Positions 1 through 5,871 of a DNA stretch of 9,301 nt are shown here, one piece after another; position 1 is the stretch's first letter, and every line of letters starts with the position of its first letter. The DNA lies in assembly GCA_016179165.1 (NCBI GenBank), contig JACORX010000460.1, positions 1 to 9,301 on the forward strand. Reading direction: 5' to 3'. The translations under genes were made by a program, and so were the position numbers. This DNA is from Candidatus Rokuibacteriota bacterium (lineage in GTDB: Bacteria > Methylomirabilota > Methylomirabilia > Rokubacteriales > CSP1-6). The notes under the pieces are model-generated. The model was not told where the DNA came from. It did not search any database and worked only from the letters and a program-made list of their open reading frames with translations.

Positions 1-2
1 AC

Positions 3-206
3 CGTGGGCCCATCGCCGCGATCAAGAGCGGGGACATCGTCCATATCGACGTCAAGAAGCGCCGGCTCGACGTGGAGATCTCCGCCGCCGAGATGAAGAA
101 GCGCCTCGCCAAGTGGAAGGCGCCCAAGCCCCGTTACACGAGCGGCGTCTTCCACAAATACGCCAAGACCGTGTCCAACGCCTCAGAGGGCGCGATCACA
201 GGCTGA
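3..206 (+). CDS. ilvD: Dihydroxy-acid dehydratase, C-terminal fragment (cut by window edge)
   Basis: The last 67 codons of a gene that begins left of the window. The enzyme is an Fe-S dehydratase that turns 2,3-dihydroxy-3-methylbutanoate (and the isoleucine counterpart) into the 2-keto acid, the third common step of branched-chain amino acid synthesis. The visible part reads RGPIAAIKSGDIVHIDV near its start, then a Lys/Arg-rich helix (AAEMKKRLAKWK), then KPRYTSGVFHKYAKTVSNAS and an EGAITG end before TGA at 204-206. The GPIA..GD pattern, the RYT.G....YA..V..AS segment and the SEGA.T tail are the standard C-terminus of IlvD/Edd-family proteins; the tail favours IlvD over Edd. The catalytic and cluster-binding cysteines lie outside the window. 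It converges with the quinone operon on the other strand, 101 nt away. Confidence 0.88.
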   Translation, partial: RGPIAAIKSGDIVHIDVKKRRLDVEISAAEMKKRLAKWKAPKPRYTSGVFHKYAKTVSNASEGAITG

Positions 207-307
207 GAGCGCCTGATCGGGAGCGCAGAGAGAGGAGCGAAGACATATAGGCCATTGAACGAAACCGCTTCGCGGATGTCCGGGGCCTTTGATTTTCCCG
301 CGATCCT

Positions 308-976
308 CTACGCGGAGCCGGTGTGGATGGTGACGGTGCCGAAACCGAGGCGGCGGCACTTGACGCCGCGGAGGCCGACGCCTTCCATGAGGGCGCAGAG
401 CCCGGGCGGCGTGAGGAAGCGGTCCACCGACTGCGGGAGATAGGTGTAGGCCTCGCGGTCTCCGCCCACGAGCGCGCCCACGCGCGGGACCACATGGTGG
501 AAGTAGGCGCGGATGAGCGGCGCCCAGCCGGGCAGGTCGGCCTGCGTGATCTCGAGCGCGACGACGCGGCCGCCCGGGCGCGAGACGCGGCGCATCTCCG
601 CGAGTCCTTGCCGGAGATCGGCGAGGTTCCGCAGCAGGAAGGCCGAGGTCACGAAGGCGAAGGTGCGCGCCTCGAAGGGCAGGGAGAGCGCGTCGGCTTC
701 GACCAGCCGGATGCGGCCGCCCGAGTCCTCCGGGCGGCGCTTCTCCTCGGCGATCGTCAGCATCCCGTGGGCGAAGTCCGCGCCCACGATGGTCCGGTAA
801 GGGTGGACCCGACCCAGCTCGAGCGCCAGGTCGCCCGTACCCGTCGCCAGGTCCAGGCCCGGCCCGCCGGGAGAGGGGATGGTCTCGCGCGCGGCTGCCC
901 GCCGCCACGAGTTGTGCATGCCGAAGGTCATCAGGCCGTTCATGAGGTCGTAGCGTCCCGCGATGCGCGAGAACAT
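308..976 (-). CDS. ubiE: UbiE/MenG-type quinone C-methyltransferase
   Basis: A class I SAM-dependent methyltransferase of the UbiE/MenG family, which methylates the ring of demethylmenaquinone (or the ubiquinone precursor) late in quinone synthesis. Counting from the ATG at 976 (222 residues), the family start SRIAGRYDLMNGLMTFG lies at 3-19, the SAM-binding loop LDLATGTGD at 41-49, a VEADALSLPFE acidic-loop segment follows, and then RVSRPGGRVVALEI (the conserved post-motif strand). The C-terminus GFGTVTIHTGSA is also typical. It is the last gene of the operon after ubiA. The start is uncertain: the residues KARFVSE just before the first ATG look like family sequence, and the only initiation-like codon further up in frame is a CTG at 1027 that overlaps the ubiA stop as CTGA. 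I give the conservative ATG. Next to a futalosine-type UbiA its substrate is more likely demethylmenaquinone. Confidence 0.92.
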   Translation of the reverse strand: MFSRIAGRYDLMNGLMTFGMHNSWRRAAARETIPSPGGPGLDLATGTGDLALELGRVHPYRTIVGADFAHGMLTIAEEKRRPEDSGGRIRLVEADALSLPFEARTFAFVTSAFLLRNLADLRQGLAEMRRVSRPGGRVVALEITQADLPGWAPLIRAYFHHVVPRVGALVGGDREAYTYLPQSVDRFLTPPGLCALMEGVGLRGVKCRRLGFGTVTIHTGSA

Positions 977-1023
977 CTCGCTGACGAAGCGCGCCTTGCC
1001 CGGGCCCTCGCCGAGTCCGGCGC

Positions 1024-1875
1024 TCAGAAGAGCCGCCCCCCCAGGACGGCGGCGAAGAGGATCAGCGCGATATACCCGTTGACGTTGAAGAAGGCGACGT
1101 CGAGCCGCGAGAGATCCGTGGGCGAGATCAGCGAATGCTCGTAGACGAACAGGCCCGCCACGACGACCACGCCGGCCCAGTAGAGCCAGCCGAGCCCCAT
1201 CGTCCAGCCGAGGGCGCCGAAGGCGACGACGGTCAGCACGTGGCAGACCTTGGCGGCGTGAAGCGCGGGGGCGATACCGAAGCGCGCGGGGAACGAATGA
1301 AGCCCGGCACGCTTGTCGAAGTCCACATCCTGGCAGGCGTAGATCAGGTCGAAGCCGGCGATCCAGACTGTCAGCGCGAACCAGAGCAGGAACGTGGGCG
1401 GAGCGAACACCCCGCTCACGGCGATCCAGCCTCCCGCGGCCGCGATGCCGTCGGTGAAGCCGAGGATCCAGTGGCTCGTCCAGGTAAAGCGCTTGGTGTA
1501 GGAGTAGCCGATCAGGAAGAGGGCCGCCCAGGGCGCCAGCTTGAGACAGAGCGGGTTGAGCATCCACCCGGAGAAGGCGAGGAGCGCGCCGGAGGCGACG
1601 GCCGCCAGCAGCATGTGCCAGGGCGCCAGGAGTCCCGTCGGCAGATGGCGCTGCGCGGTGCGCGGATTGGCCGCGTCGGTCAGCCGGTCGGCCAGGCGGT
1701 TGACGCTCATGGCGAGCGTCCGCGCGCCCGTCATGGCCAGCGTCACCCATACAACCACGCGCCAGCCCGGCCAGCCGTCCGCCGCCAGGACCATTGCCAC
1801 GTAGGCGAAGGGCAGGGCGAAGACGGTGTGCTCGAACTTGATGGCGTCCAGGAAATGTCTGAGGGCGCGACGCAC
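1024..1875 (-). CDS. ubiA: UbiA-family aromatic prenyltransferase (MqnP/4-hydroxybenzoate polyprenyltransferase-like)
   Basis: An integral membrane prenyltransferase of 283 residues that attaches the polyprenyl chain to an aromatic quinone precursor. From the GTG start at 1875 the two Mg/diphosphate-binding Asp motifs are plain: NRLADRLTD at 59-67 and D176/D183/D187 in the DLIYACQDVDFD segment. Around them are eight or so hydrophobic segments, including FLIGYSYTKR and LGFTDGIAAAGGWIAV. The N-terminal IKFEHTVFALPFAYVAMVLA is the signature of the 'other' UbiA group found in futalosine-pathway menaquinone producers, unlike E. coli UbiA. I chose the GTG because it overlaps the ubiD stop by one base (TAGTG) and puts the start about ten residues before the conserved IKFEHT. 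The upstream ATG at 1948-1950 would add 25 residues that lie inside ubiD. The one-base overlap suggests translational coupling to ubiD. Confidence 0.93.
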   Translation of the reverse strand: MRRALRHFLDAIKFEHTVFALPFAYVAMVLAADGWPGWRVVVWVTLAMTGARTLAMSVNRLADRLTDAANPRTAQRHLPTGLLAPWHMLLAAVASGALLAFSGWMLNPLCLKLAPWAALFLIGYSYTKRFTWTSHWILGFTDGIAAAGGWIAVSGVFAPPTFLLWFALTVWIAGFDLIYACQDVDFDKRAGLHSFPARFGIAPALHAAKVCHVLTVVAFGALGWTMGLGWLYWAGVVVVAGLFVYEHSLISPTDLSRLDVAFFNVNGYIALILFAAVLGGRLF

Positions 1876-3326
1876 TACAAACCGTATTCTTGCCAGCGTT
1901 TCGTCACGAGCGCCCGGATCTCCTCGCTCATGGCGATCTCCTCGGGCCACGGCTGGACGATGCCGTCATCCGCGGTCTTCTCCGTCGCGTCGATGCCCAT
2001 CTTGCCGCCGAAGCGATGGCGGAGCGCCGCGTGGTCGAGGTCGTCCATCGGCCCGTCCACGATGACGATGTCGCGCTTGGCATCCACGTTGCCCGCGGCG
2101 CGCCAGGCGACTTCCGAGAGGTTCTGGACGTCCACGTGGTCGGAGACGACGAGGATGTTCTTGGCCAGCATCATGAGCCCGAGCCCCCAGAGGGCGTACA
2201 TGACCTTGCGCGCCTGGCCGGGATAGCGCTTCTTGATCGAGACAATGACGAGATTGTGGAAGACGCCCTCCGCGGGCATGTTCATGTCCACGACTTCGGG
2301 GAGGAGAACCCTGACTATCGGCAGGAAGATCCGCTCGGTCGCTTTGCCGAGCCAGTAGTCTTCCTGCGGCGGCCGCCCGACTATCGTCGTGGGATAGATC
2401 GGCTGCTTGCGACGCGTGATGGCCTTCAGGTGAAAGACCGGGTAGTCACGCGCGAGCGAGTAGTAGCCCGTGTGATCGCCGAAAGGCCCTTCGATCCTCC
2501 GCTCGGACGGATCCACCGTGCCCTCGAGGATGATCTCGGCCTCGGCGGGCACCTCGAGGTCCACCGTCTTGGCCTGCACCATGGGGACGCCGGATCCGCG
2601 CAGCCACCCCGCGAAGACTATCTCGTCTATGCCCGGGGGCAGCGGAGCCGAGGCGGAGTAGATCGAGGCGGGGTCGCCGCCCAGCGCGATGGCGACGTCC
2701 ATCGGCCGGCTATGCTCCTCCGCGAGCCGCTGGTGCTCGGCCGAGCCCTTGTGGATCTGCCAGTGCATGCCGAGCGTCCGATCGTCGAACACCTGGAGCC
2801 GGTACATGCCCACGTTGCGCGCGCCGCTCAGCGGGTCCTTCGTGAACACCATCGGAAGCGTGATGAAGCGCCCCGCGTCCCCCGGCCAGCAGCGCAACAC
2901 GGGCAGGGTCGCCAGGCTCGGCCGGTCCGTCTCGACGACCTCCTGGCACTTCGCCCCACGCACGCGCTTGGGGCCGGCCTTCGCGACGTCGAAGAGGTCG
3001 CCGAGCTTCTTGAGCTTGTCGACGATCGTGCCCGGCATCTTCATGTCGAGGAGCTTCGCGACGCGCCCCGACAGCTCGTTCAGGTGCTCGACACCGAGCG
3101 CCGTCGCCATGCGGTCCGGCGAGCCGAAGGTGTTGATGAGCACAGGGCTGTCGAAGCCCTCGACGCTTTCGAACAGCAGGGCCTGGTTATGCTGCGCCGG
3201 GCCCTTCGAGACGCGATCCGTGATCTCGGCGATCTCCAGGTCGCGGGAGACGCAGGCGCGCACGCGCTTGAGGCGTCCCGTCTTCTCGAGGTGGGCGACG
3301 AACTCGCGGAGATCGTCGAAGGCCAC
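1875..3326 (-). CDS. ubiD: UbiD-family prenyl-FMN-dependent decarboxylase
   Basis: A 483-residue decarboxylase of the UbiD family, close to the length of E. coli UbiD. It removes a ring carboxylate using prenylated FMN. Residues expected from the family are all present: N171 and R176 in ARNVGMYRLQ, H192 in HWQIHKG, E235 in DEIVFAG, and the E279...D284 pair in EGPFGDHTGYYS. These correspond to the Mn/prFMN ligands (Asn, His, Glu) and the Arg-Glu-acid catalytic triad. The start is GTG (V replaced by Met, then AFDDLREFV), four bases after the stop of the small membrane protein gene; the next gene, ubiA, overlaps its stop. In quinone operons UbiD acts on 3-polyprenyl-4-hydroxybenzoate, or on the equivalent (MqnL-type) naphthoate step in the futalosine route; the sequence alone does not separate these. 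The partner flavin prenyltransferase UbiX is not in the window. Confidence 0.93.
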   Translation of the reverse strand: MAFDDLREFVAHLEKTGRLKRVRACVSRDLEIAEITDRVSKGPAQHNQALLFESVEGFDSPVLINTFGSPDRMATALGVEHLNELSGRVAKLLDMKMPGTIVDKLKKLGDLFDVAKAGPKRVRGAKCQEVVETDRPSLATLPVLRCWPGDAGRFITLPMVFTKDPLSGARNVGMYRLQVFDDRTLGMHWQIHKGSAEHQRLAEEHSRPMDVAIALGGDPASIYSASAPLPPGIDEIVFAGWLRGSGVPMVQAKTVDLEVPAEAEIILEGTVDPSERRIEGPFGDHTGYYSLARDYPVFHLKAITRRKQPIYPTTIVGRPPQEDYWLGKATERIFLPIVRVLLPEVVDMNMPAEGVFHNLVIVSIKKRYPGQARKVMYALWGLGLMMLAKNILVVSDHVDVQNLSEVAWRAAGNVDAKRDIVIVDGPMDDLDHAALRHRFGGKMGIDATEKTADDGIVQPWPEEIAMSEEIRALVTKRWQEYGL

Positions 3327-3330
3327 GCGG

Positions 3331-3564
3331 CTACTCGTGGTAGTAGAGCTTGACCAGCCGGCCCGCGATCACGGGGAAGGCCAGGCTCGGGATGACGCGC
3401 ACGAGGACGAAGCGCCACCCCATGAGAGGCGCCTCCCTGCTGAGCCCGCTCTTCGCGCGAAGCAGAGGCAGGTCGGGATCCTTCCAGTAGGCGACACCGG
3501 TGGCCACGACGCCCAGCGCGGTAAGGACAAAGGCGGACAGATCAAGCAAGAGACCACGCGGCAT
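3331..3564 (-). CDS. Small two-helix membrane protein, first gene of the quinone operon
   Basis: A 77-residue protein that I do not recognise. A hydrophobic helix lies at about residues 5-26 (LLLDLSAFVLTALGVVATGVAY), followed by a soluble stretch with charged residues (WKDPDLPLLRAKSGLSREAP). A second hydrophobic segment follows at about 49-70 (WRFVLVRVIPSLAFPVIAG), and a short basic/polar tail ends in YYHE. This predicts a hairpin-like membrane protein. Its ATG is six bases downstream of a perfect TATAAT and has no room for a Shine-Dalgarno site. Its stop is four bases before the ubiD GTG, so it is almost certainly co-transcribed with ubiD, ubiA and ubiE. That position, plus membrane insertion next to the membrane-bound prenyltransferase, suggests an accessory role in quinone synthesis; this is inference only. 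Confidence 0.7.
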   Translation of the reverse strand: MPRGLLLDLSAFVLTALGVVATGVAYWKDPDLPLLRAKSGLSREAPLMGWRFVLVRVIPSLAFPVIAGRLVKLYYHE

Positions 3565-3570
3565 GCAGGC

Positions 3571-3599
3571 ATTATACGCCAGGCTCTCGGCTATCCCAG
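3571..3599 (-). promoter_or_regulatory. Sigma-70-type promoter of the quinone operon, probably giving a leaderless mRNA
   Basis: On the minus strand a perfect -10 hexamer TATAAT lies at 3576-3571. A weaker -35 (CTGGGA, 3 of 6 to consensus) lies at 3599-3594, with a 17-bp spacer. AT-only hexamers are rare in this GC-rich window. The six bases GCCTGC separate the -10 from the ATG at 3564, so the expected transcription start coincides with the A of the start codon. Confidence 0.6.
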
Positions 3600-3674
3600 C
3601 CGAGGCCGCGAGAGCGGGCTCGACGCGTGACCACCTTGACTTCGCGCTGGGCTTTCGAGTAGAGAGGGAGGGTC

Positions 3675-3947
3675 ATGACCAAAGCCGATCTGGTGTCCGC
3701 CATGGCCAAGGCCTCGGGCGGGAGCAAGGTGTCGGCCGAGCGGGCGCTGGACGCCTTCTTCGTGAGCGTCTTCGACGCGCTCAAGAAGGGCCGCCGCGTC
3801 ACCATCGGCGGCTTCGGCACCTTCATGGTCAGCAAGCGCGCCGAGCGCAACGGCCGGAACCCGCGCACGGGCAAGGCCATCCGGATCCCCGCCACGCGCG
3901 TGCCACGATTCAAGTCGAGCCGCTCGCTGAAATCCGCCGTTCTCTAG
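3675..3947 (+). CDS. hup: HU/IHF-family nucleoid DNA-binding protein
   Basis: A 90-residue histone-like protein, the usual HU length, that works as a dimer to bend and compact DNA. It begins MTKADLVSAMAKASG, the standard helix of HU and IHF. The signature GFGTFMVSKRAERNGRNPRT runs from about residue 46 to 65 and includes the RNPRTGK loop, where the arm proline inserts into the minor groove. The end PRFKSSRSLKSAVL is also family-like. A purine-rich ribosome-binding site (GGGAGG, 3667-3672) is only two or three bases from the ATG, somewhat tight; no better start is available. Sequence does not clearly separate HU from IHF subunits; HU is the safer call. It is divergent from the quinone operon (110 nt between start codons) and followed two bases later by the repeat element. 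Confidence 0.9.
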   Translation: MTKADLVSAMAKASGGSKVSAERALDAFFVSVFDALKKGRRVTIGGFGTFMVSKRAERNGRNPRTGKAIRIPATRVPRFKSSRSLKSAVL

Positions 3948-3949
3948 GC

Positions 3950-4116
3950 AGGCCGCCGATAAGGGCCCAGCTGCAAGGCGGTACCCCGCGGCCTCAGGGC
4001 GGCGAGAAGGGGCCAGATGCGAGGCGGCGAGGGATGCGACGAGCGAGGCGTACTCGCTGTACGTTGAGTGGGGAGCGACCGAGCCAACGAAGCAGGTGGC
4101 CCCTTATCGGCGGCCT
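3950..4116. repeat. Structured intergenic repeat element between two convergent genes
   Basis: The element starts two bases after the hup stop and ends three bases before the deacetylase stop. Its outer arms (3950-3974 and 4092-4116) are inverted copies matching at 23 of 25 positions, the first 16 without a break (AGGCCGCCGATAAGGG). Inside, the 21 bases at 3961-3981 recur as a direct repeat at 4007-4027 (18 of 21 identical), so both copies can compete to pair with the same right arm. The centre is a small hairpin, CGTAC-TCGCT-GTACG, at 4049-4063. As RNA it could extend two further G-U pairs. The likely jobs are bidirectional termination or mRNA 3'-end protection. From memory, such GCGAGGCGTAC...GTACGTTGAG cores occur dispersed in several GC-rich proteobacterial-type genomes; I could not check this. 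Confidence 0.7.
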
Positions 4117-4119
4117 GAG

Positions 4120-4917
4120 TTAGTCGTTGTGGAGGCGCATGACCCGGAAGGACTCCGCCGCTTCCAGCTCGCGCGGGGCGCCCTGTAGGCGCGCCCACCC
4201 GGTGATCATCTCGGTCGGATCCCACGTGCCCATCTGGGTGCGGTGCTCCTTGAGGGCGGCGAGCTTGACCGAGAGGACCTCCGAGATGTCGATGAAGGTG
4301 TCGGGGGACTCCGAGCCGTGGATGAACACCGCGCCGACCTTGTGGGGATCGAGTCCTTCGTCGAGAAGCTCGGGGAAGATGAGCCGCGTCTCGGCCGAGG
4401 GGAAGACGGCGTCGAGGGCGGCGTCGGACGCGGCGCGGTGGTCGGGGTGGTTCATGTACATGGCGCCGTAATAGCGCACCGTCGGATCTCCGCACACCAC
4501 CGCGTCGGGACGGTGGCGGCGGATGACCCGCGTCAGCTCCCGCCGCAGCGCGAGCGAGGACTCGAGCATGCCGTCCTCGTAGCCGAGGAAGACCACCTCG
4601 GAGACGCCGAGCACGCGGCAGGCCTGCCGTTGCTCCTCCTCGCGGATCGGCACGAGCGCTCCCCGCGTCATGCCCGGGGGCGTGTGCTCGTTGGAGCCGG
4701 CGCCGCCGCTGGTGATGCACACCGTGACGACCTGGCTGCCCGCCCGCGCCCACTTCGCCAGCGTGCCGCCCACGGTGAACTCCTGGTCGTCCGGATGCGC
4801 GTGGATGGAGAGCACCCGGGCAGGGGCGACCGGCTCGCCGGTGTCCGCTTTCGCCGGCACGGCGCGCTCCGGGATGCCGGGGGTGGGGGCGTCTTTCTCT
4901 GGCTCGGCCGGCATCAT
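4120..4917 (-). CDS. PIG-L/LmbE-family zinc-dependent deacetylase
   Basis: A 265-residue metal-dependent hydrolase of the LmbE-like family, whose members remove acetyl (or similar) groups from N-acetyl-glucosamine-type substrates. The zinc-binding motif HAHPDDQEFTVGG is at 39-51 (H41, D44 as ligands, D43 as likely base), and the third ligand is in NHPDHRAA (157-160 HPDH). After the first strand comes the standard VVTVCITSGGAGS loop. The first 33 residues are a proline- and charge-rich tail with no signal peptide, unusual in a family that often begins about five residues before the HPDD motif. A GTG at 4815 would give that shorter form but lacks a ribosome-binding site. GGAG at 4924-4921 supports the ATGs at 4917 or 4914, the latter with better spacing. 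The substrate (glycan, mycothiol- or bacillithiol-like, or an antibiotic) cannot be told from this context. Confidence 0.88.
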   Translation of the reverse strand: MMPAEPEKDAPTPGIPERAVPAKADTGEPVAPARVLSIHAHPDDQEFTVGGTLAKWARAGSQVVTVCITSGGAGSNEHTPPGMTRGALVPIREEEQRQACRVLGVSEVVFLGYEDGMLESSLALRRELTRVIRRHRPDAVVCGDPTVRYYGAMYMNHPDHRAASDAALDAVFPSAETRLIFPELLDEGLDPHKVGAVFIHGSESPDTFIDISEVLSVKLAALKEHRTQMGTWDPTEMITGWARLQGAPRELEAAESFRVMRLHND

Positions 4918-5144
4918 GGTCTCCAGCGTCTACTATCTATCGGCTGTCAAGGGGTGACCGTGTCCCGGATCGCGGCGAACACCAGCGCGGGAATCAGCGG
5001 AAGGACCGTGATGCCTGGCCGCCGCTGGAATAGAAGAGGACCCGGTGCACCGAGACCGGGAACTTTCACGGGCGCTCGGTGCTATCCTCGTACCGTCCGG
5101 CGCCACCCGCGCCGACGCCGCGGCGAGAAAGGGGGCGCTCGTCC

Positions 5145-5690
5145 ATGTCGTCTGTTGCCGGTATCCTCGTCGGCCTCGTCCTGCTGGGATGCGGGCGCCG
5201 TCTCTACTGGGCGTTCGTCGCCGGCGTCGGCTTCCTGACCGGACTGGCGCTCGGGCCGCGCCTGCTGCCCCTACAGCCCGAATGGGTGATCCTCACGGTG
5301 GCGCTTGCCCTCGCGCTCGCGGGCGCCGTGCTCGCGGTCGTCGCCAAGAAGCTCGTCATCGGGCTGATCGGGTTCTTCGCCGGCGGCGGGATCGGCCTGC
5401 TGTTGCTCCGCCACCACGGCATCACGGGCGATGTGCCGGCCTGGGTCGTCTATCTCGTTGCCGGGATCGTGGGACTGGTGCTCGTGCGGACGCTGTTCGA
5501 GTGGGCGCTGATCGTGCTCTCGTCGCTCGCGGGCGCGGGCTTGATCGTCGCCGGCGCCGAAGGCGGCGTCGCCCTCTCGCAGGGGCTCGCGTTCCTGCTG
5601 GTGATCGCCGTTGCGTCGATCGGCATCGTCGTGCAGGCAGGTTTGCGGCGACAGCCACCCCGCCGCGGCGCCCCGGGCCGGGGCGCCTGA
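5145..5690 (+). CDS. Polytopic inner-membrane protein of unknown function
   Basis: A 181-residue protein consisting almost entirely of hydrophobic segments. About seven can be seen, at roughly residues 4-16, 20-37, 47-66, 68-86, 95-113, 117-133 and 141-160. It ends in a basic cytoplasmic-type tail (LRRQPPRRGAPGRGA). The beginning GILVGLVLLGCGRRLYWAFVAGVGFLTGL resembles glycine-rich membrane proteins of the TMEM198/DUF4203 kind, where a G-R-R-L-(Y/F)-W motif follows the first helix; this is a loose resemblance. I chose the ATG at 5145 because GGGGG lies nine bases upstream and the hydrophobic part starts at once. A GTG at 5079 would add 22 Pro/Arg-rich residues. A possible extended -10 (TGC-TATCCT, 5080-5088) upstream has no convincing -35. 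The stop is four bases from that of the converging small gene. Confidence 0.75.
   Translation: MSSVAGILVGLVLLGCGRRLYWAFVAGVGFLTGLALGPRLLPLQPEWVILTVALALALAGAVLAVVAKKLVIGLIGFFAGGGIGLLLLRHHGITGDVPAWVVYLVAGIVGLVLVRTLFEWALIVLSSLAGAGLIVAGAEGGVALSQGLAFLLVIAVASIGIVVQAGLRRQPPRRGAPGRGA
5667..5687 (+). terminator. GC-rich hairpin over the last codons of the membrane protein gene
   Basis: GGCGCCCC (5667-5674) and GGGGCGCC (5680-5687) are a perfect 8-bp inverted repeat with a 5-base loop, ending directly against the TGA stop. Downstream is GCCTTTACTTCTTCC, only moderately T-rich and starting five bases after the stem. It may act as an intrinsic terminator for the plus-strand gene, or as a 3'-end stabiliser. 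No T-tract follows it in the other direction. Confidence 0.4.
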
Positions 5691-5694
5691 GCCT

Positions 5695-5871
5695 TTACTT
5701 CTTCCGGTAGACGTTCAGCCCGATCTTCTCGTCGCGCTCAGGCACCGCGACATTGCCCTCGGTCGAGGCGATGATGATCGTCTTCCCGGACGAGGACGGG
5801 CCGAACTCTTTGGTCAAATCCACCGTGATCGTCAGAATGTTCCCGGCCACCGACATCTGCACGTTCTTCAT
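5695..5871 (-). CDS. Small conserved-looking protein of unknown function (58 residues)
   Basis: Begins MKNVQMSVAGNILTITVDL and continues KEFGPSSSGKTIIIASTEGN, ending EKIGLNVYRKK. The pattern is an alternating beta-strand protein: VQMSV, NILTITVDL, TIIIAST and IGLNVYRK would form strands joined by a Gly/Ser loop (GPSSSGK). It is soluble, with no signal peptide or membrane helix. It looks like a known type of small conserved hypothetical protein annotated in many bacteria, but I know no function for it. The ATG at 5871 has a clear ribosome-binding site (GGGAGA, 5884-5879) at seven bases, so longer in-frame starts are unnecessary. Its ATG overlaps the stop of an upstream open frame (ATGA at 5868-5871). 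It converges with the membrane protein gene with four bases between stops. Confidence 0.75.
   Translation of the reverse strand: MKNVQMSVAGNILTITVDLTKEFGPSSSGKTIIIASTEGNVAVPERDEKIGLNVYRKK

Noticed and set aside
261..275. Short CCGC-GAA-GCGG hairpin followed by TTTCGTT on the minus strand after ubiE
   Set aside because: The stem is only four base pairs and the T-run is broken; too weak to call a terminator, though it is in the right place.
183..908. Minus-strand 241-codon frame overlapping ubiE
   Set aside because: Out-of-frame reading of ubiE, extremely rich in Arg, Pro and Gly.
1028..1750. Open frame upstream of ubiE in the same frame, giving an apparent 480-residue protein
   Set aside because: It is the out-of-frame reading of ubiA; the sequence is Arg/Pro/Ala-rich with no family features, whereas the ubiA frame has both Asp motifs and the membrane segments.
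1890..3353. Plus-strand open frame of 487 codons opposite ubiD
   Set aside because: Antisense shadow of a GC-rich gene; Arg, His, Asp and Glu-rich composition and no recognisable domain, while the minus strand encodes a complete UbiD.
3636..3665. TTGACT with TAGAGA 18 bases later, upstream of hup
   Set aside because: The -10 matches at only three positions and transcription would start almost at the ATG, cutting off the visible ribosome-binding site; the real hup promoter may lie elsewhere in 3577-3674.
4945..4950. Perfect TTGACA on the minus strand upstream of the deacetylase gene
   Set aside because: No acceptable -10 hexamer lies 16-18 bases downstream; the nearest TAGATA/TAGTAG is far too close, so I do not call a promoter.
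5041..5060. CCCGGT...ACCGGG inverted repeat around GGTGCACC upstream of the membrane protein gene
   Set aside because: Six-base arms with a palindromic loop are expected by chance in such GC-rich DNA; no regulator nearby to connect it to.
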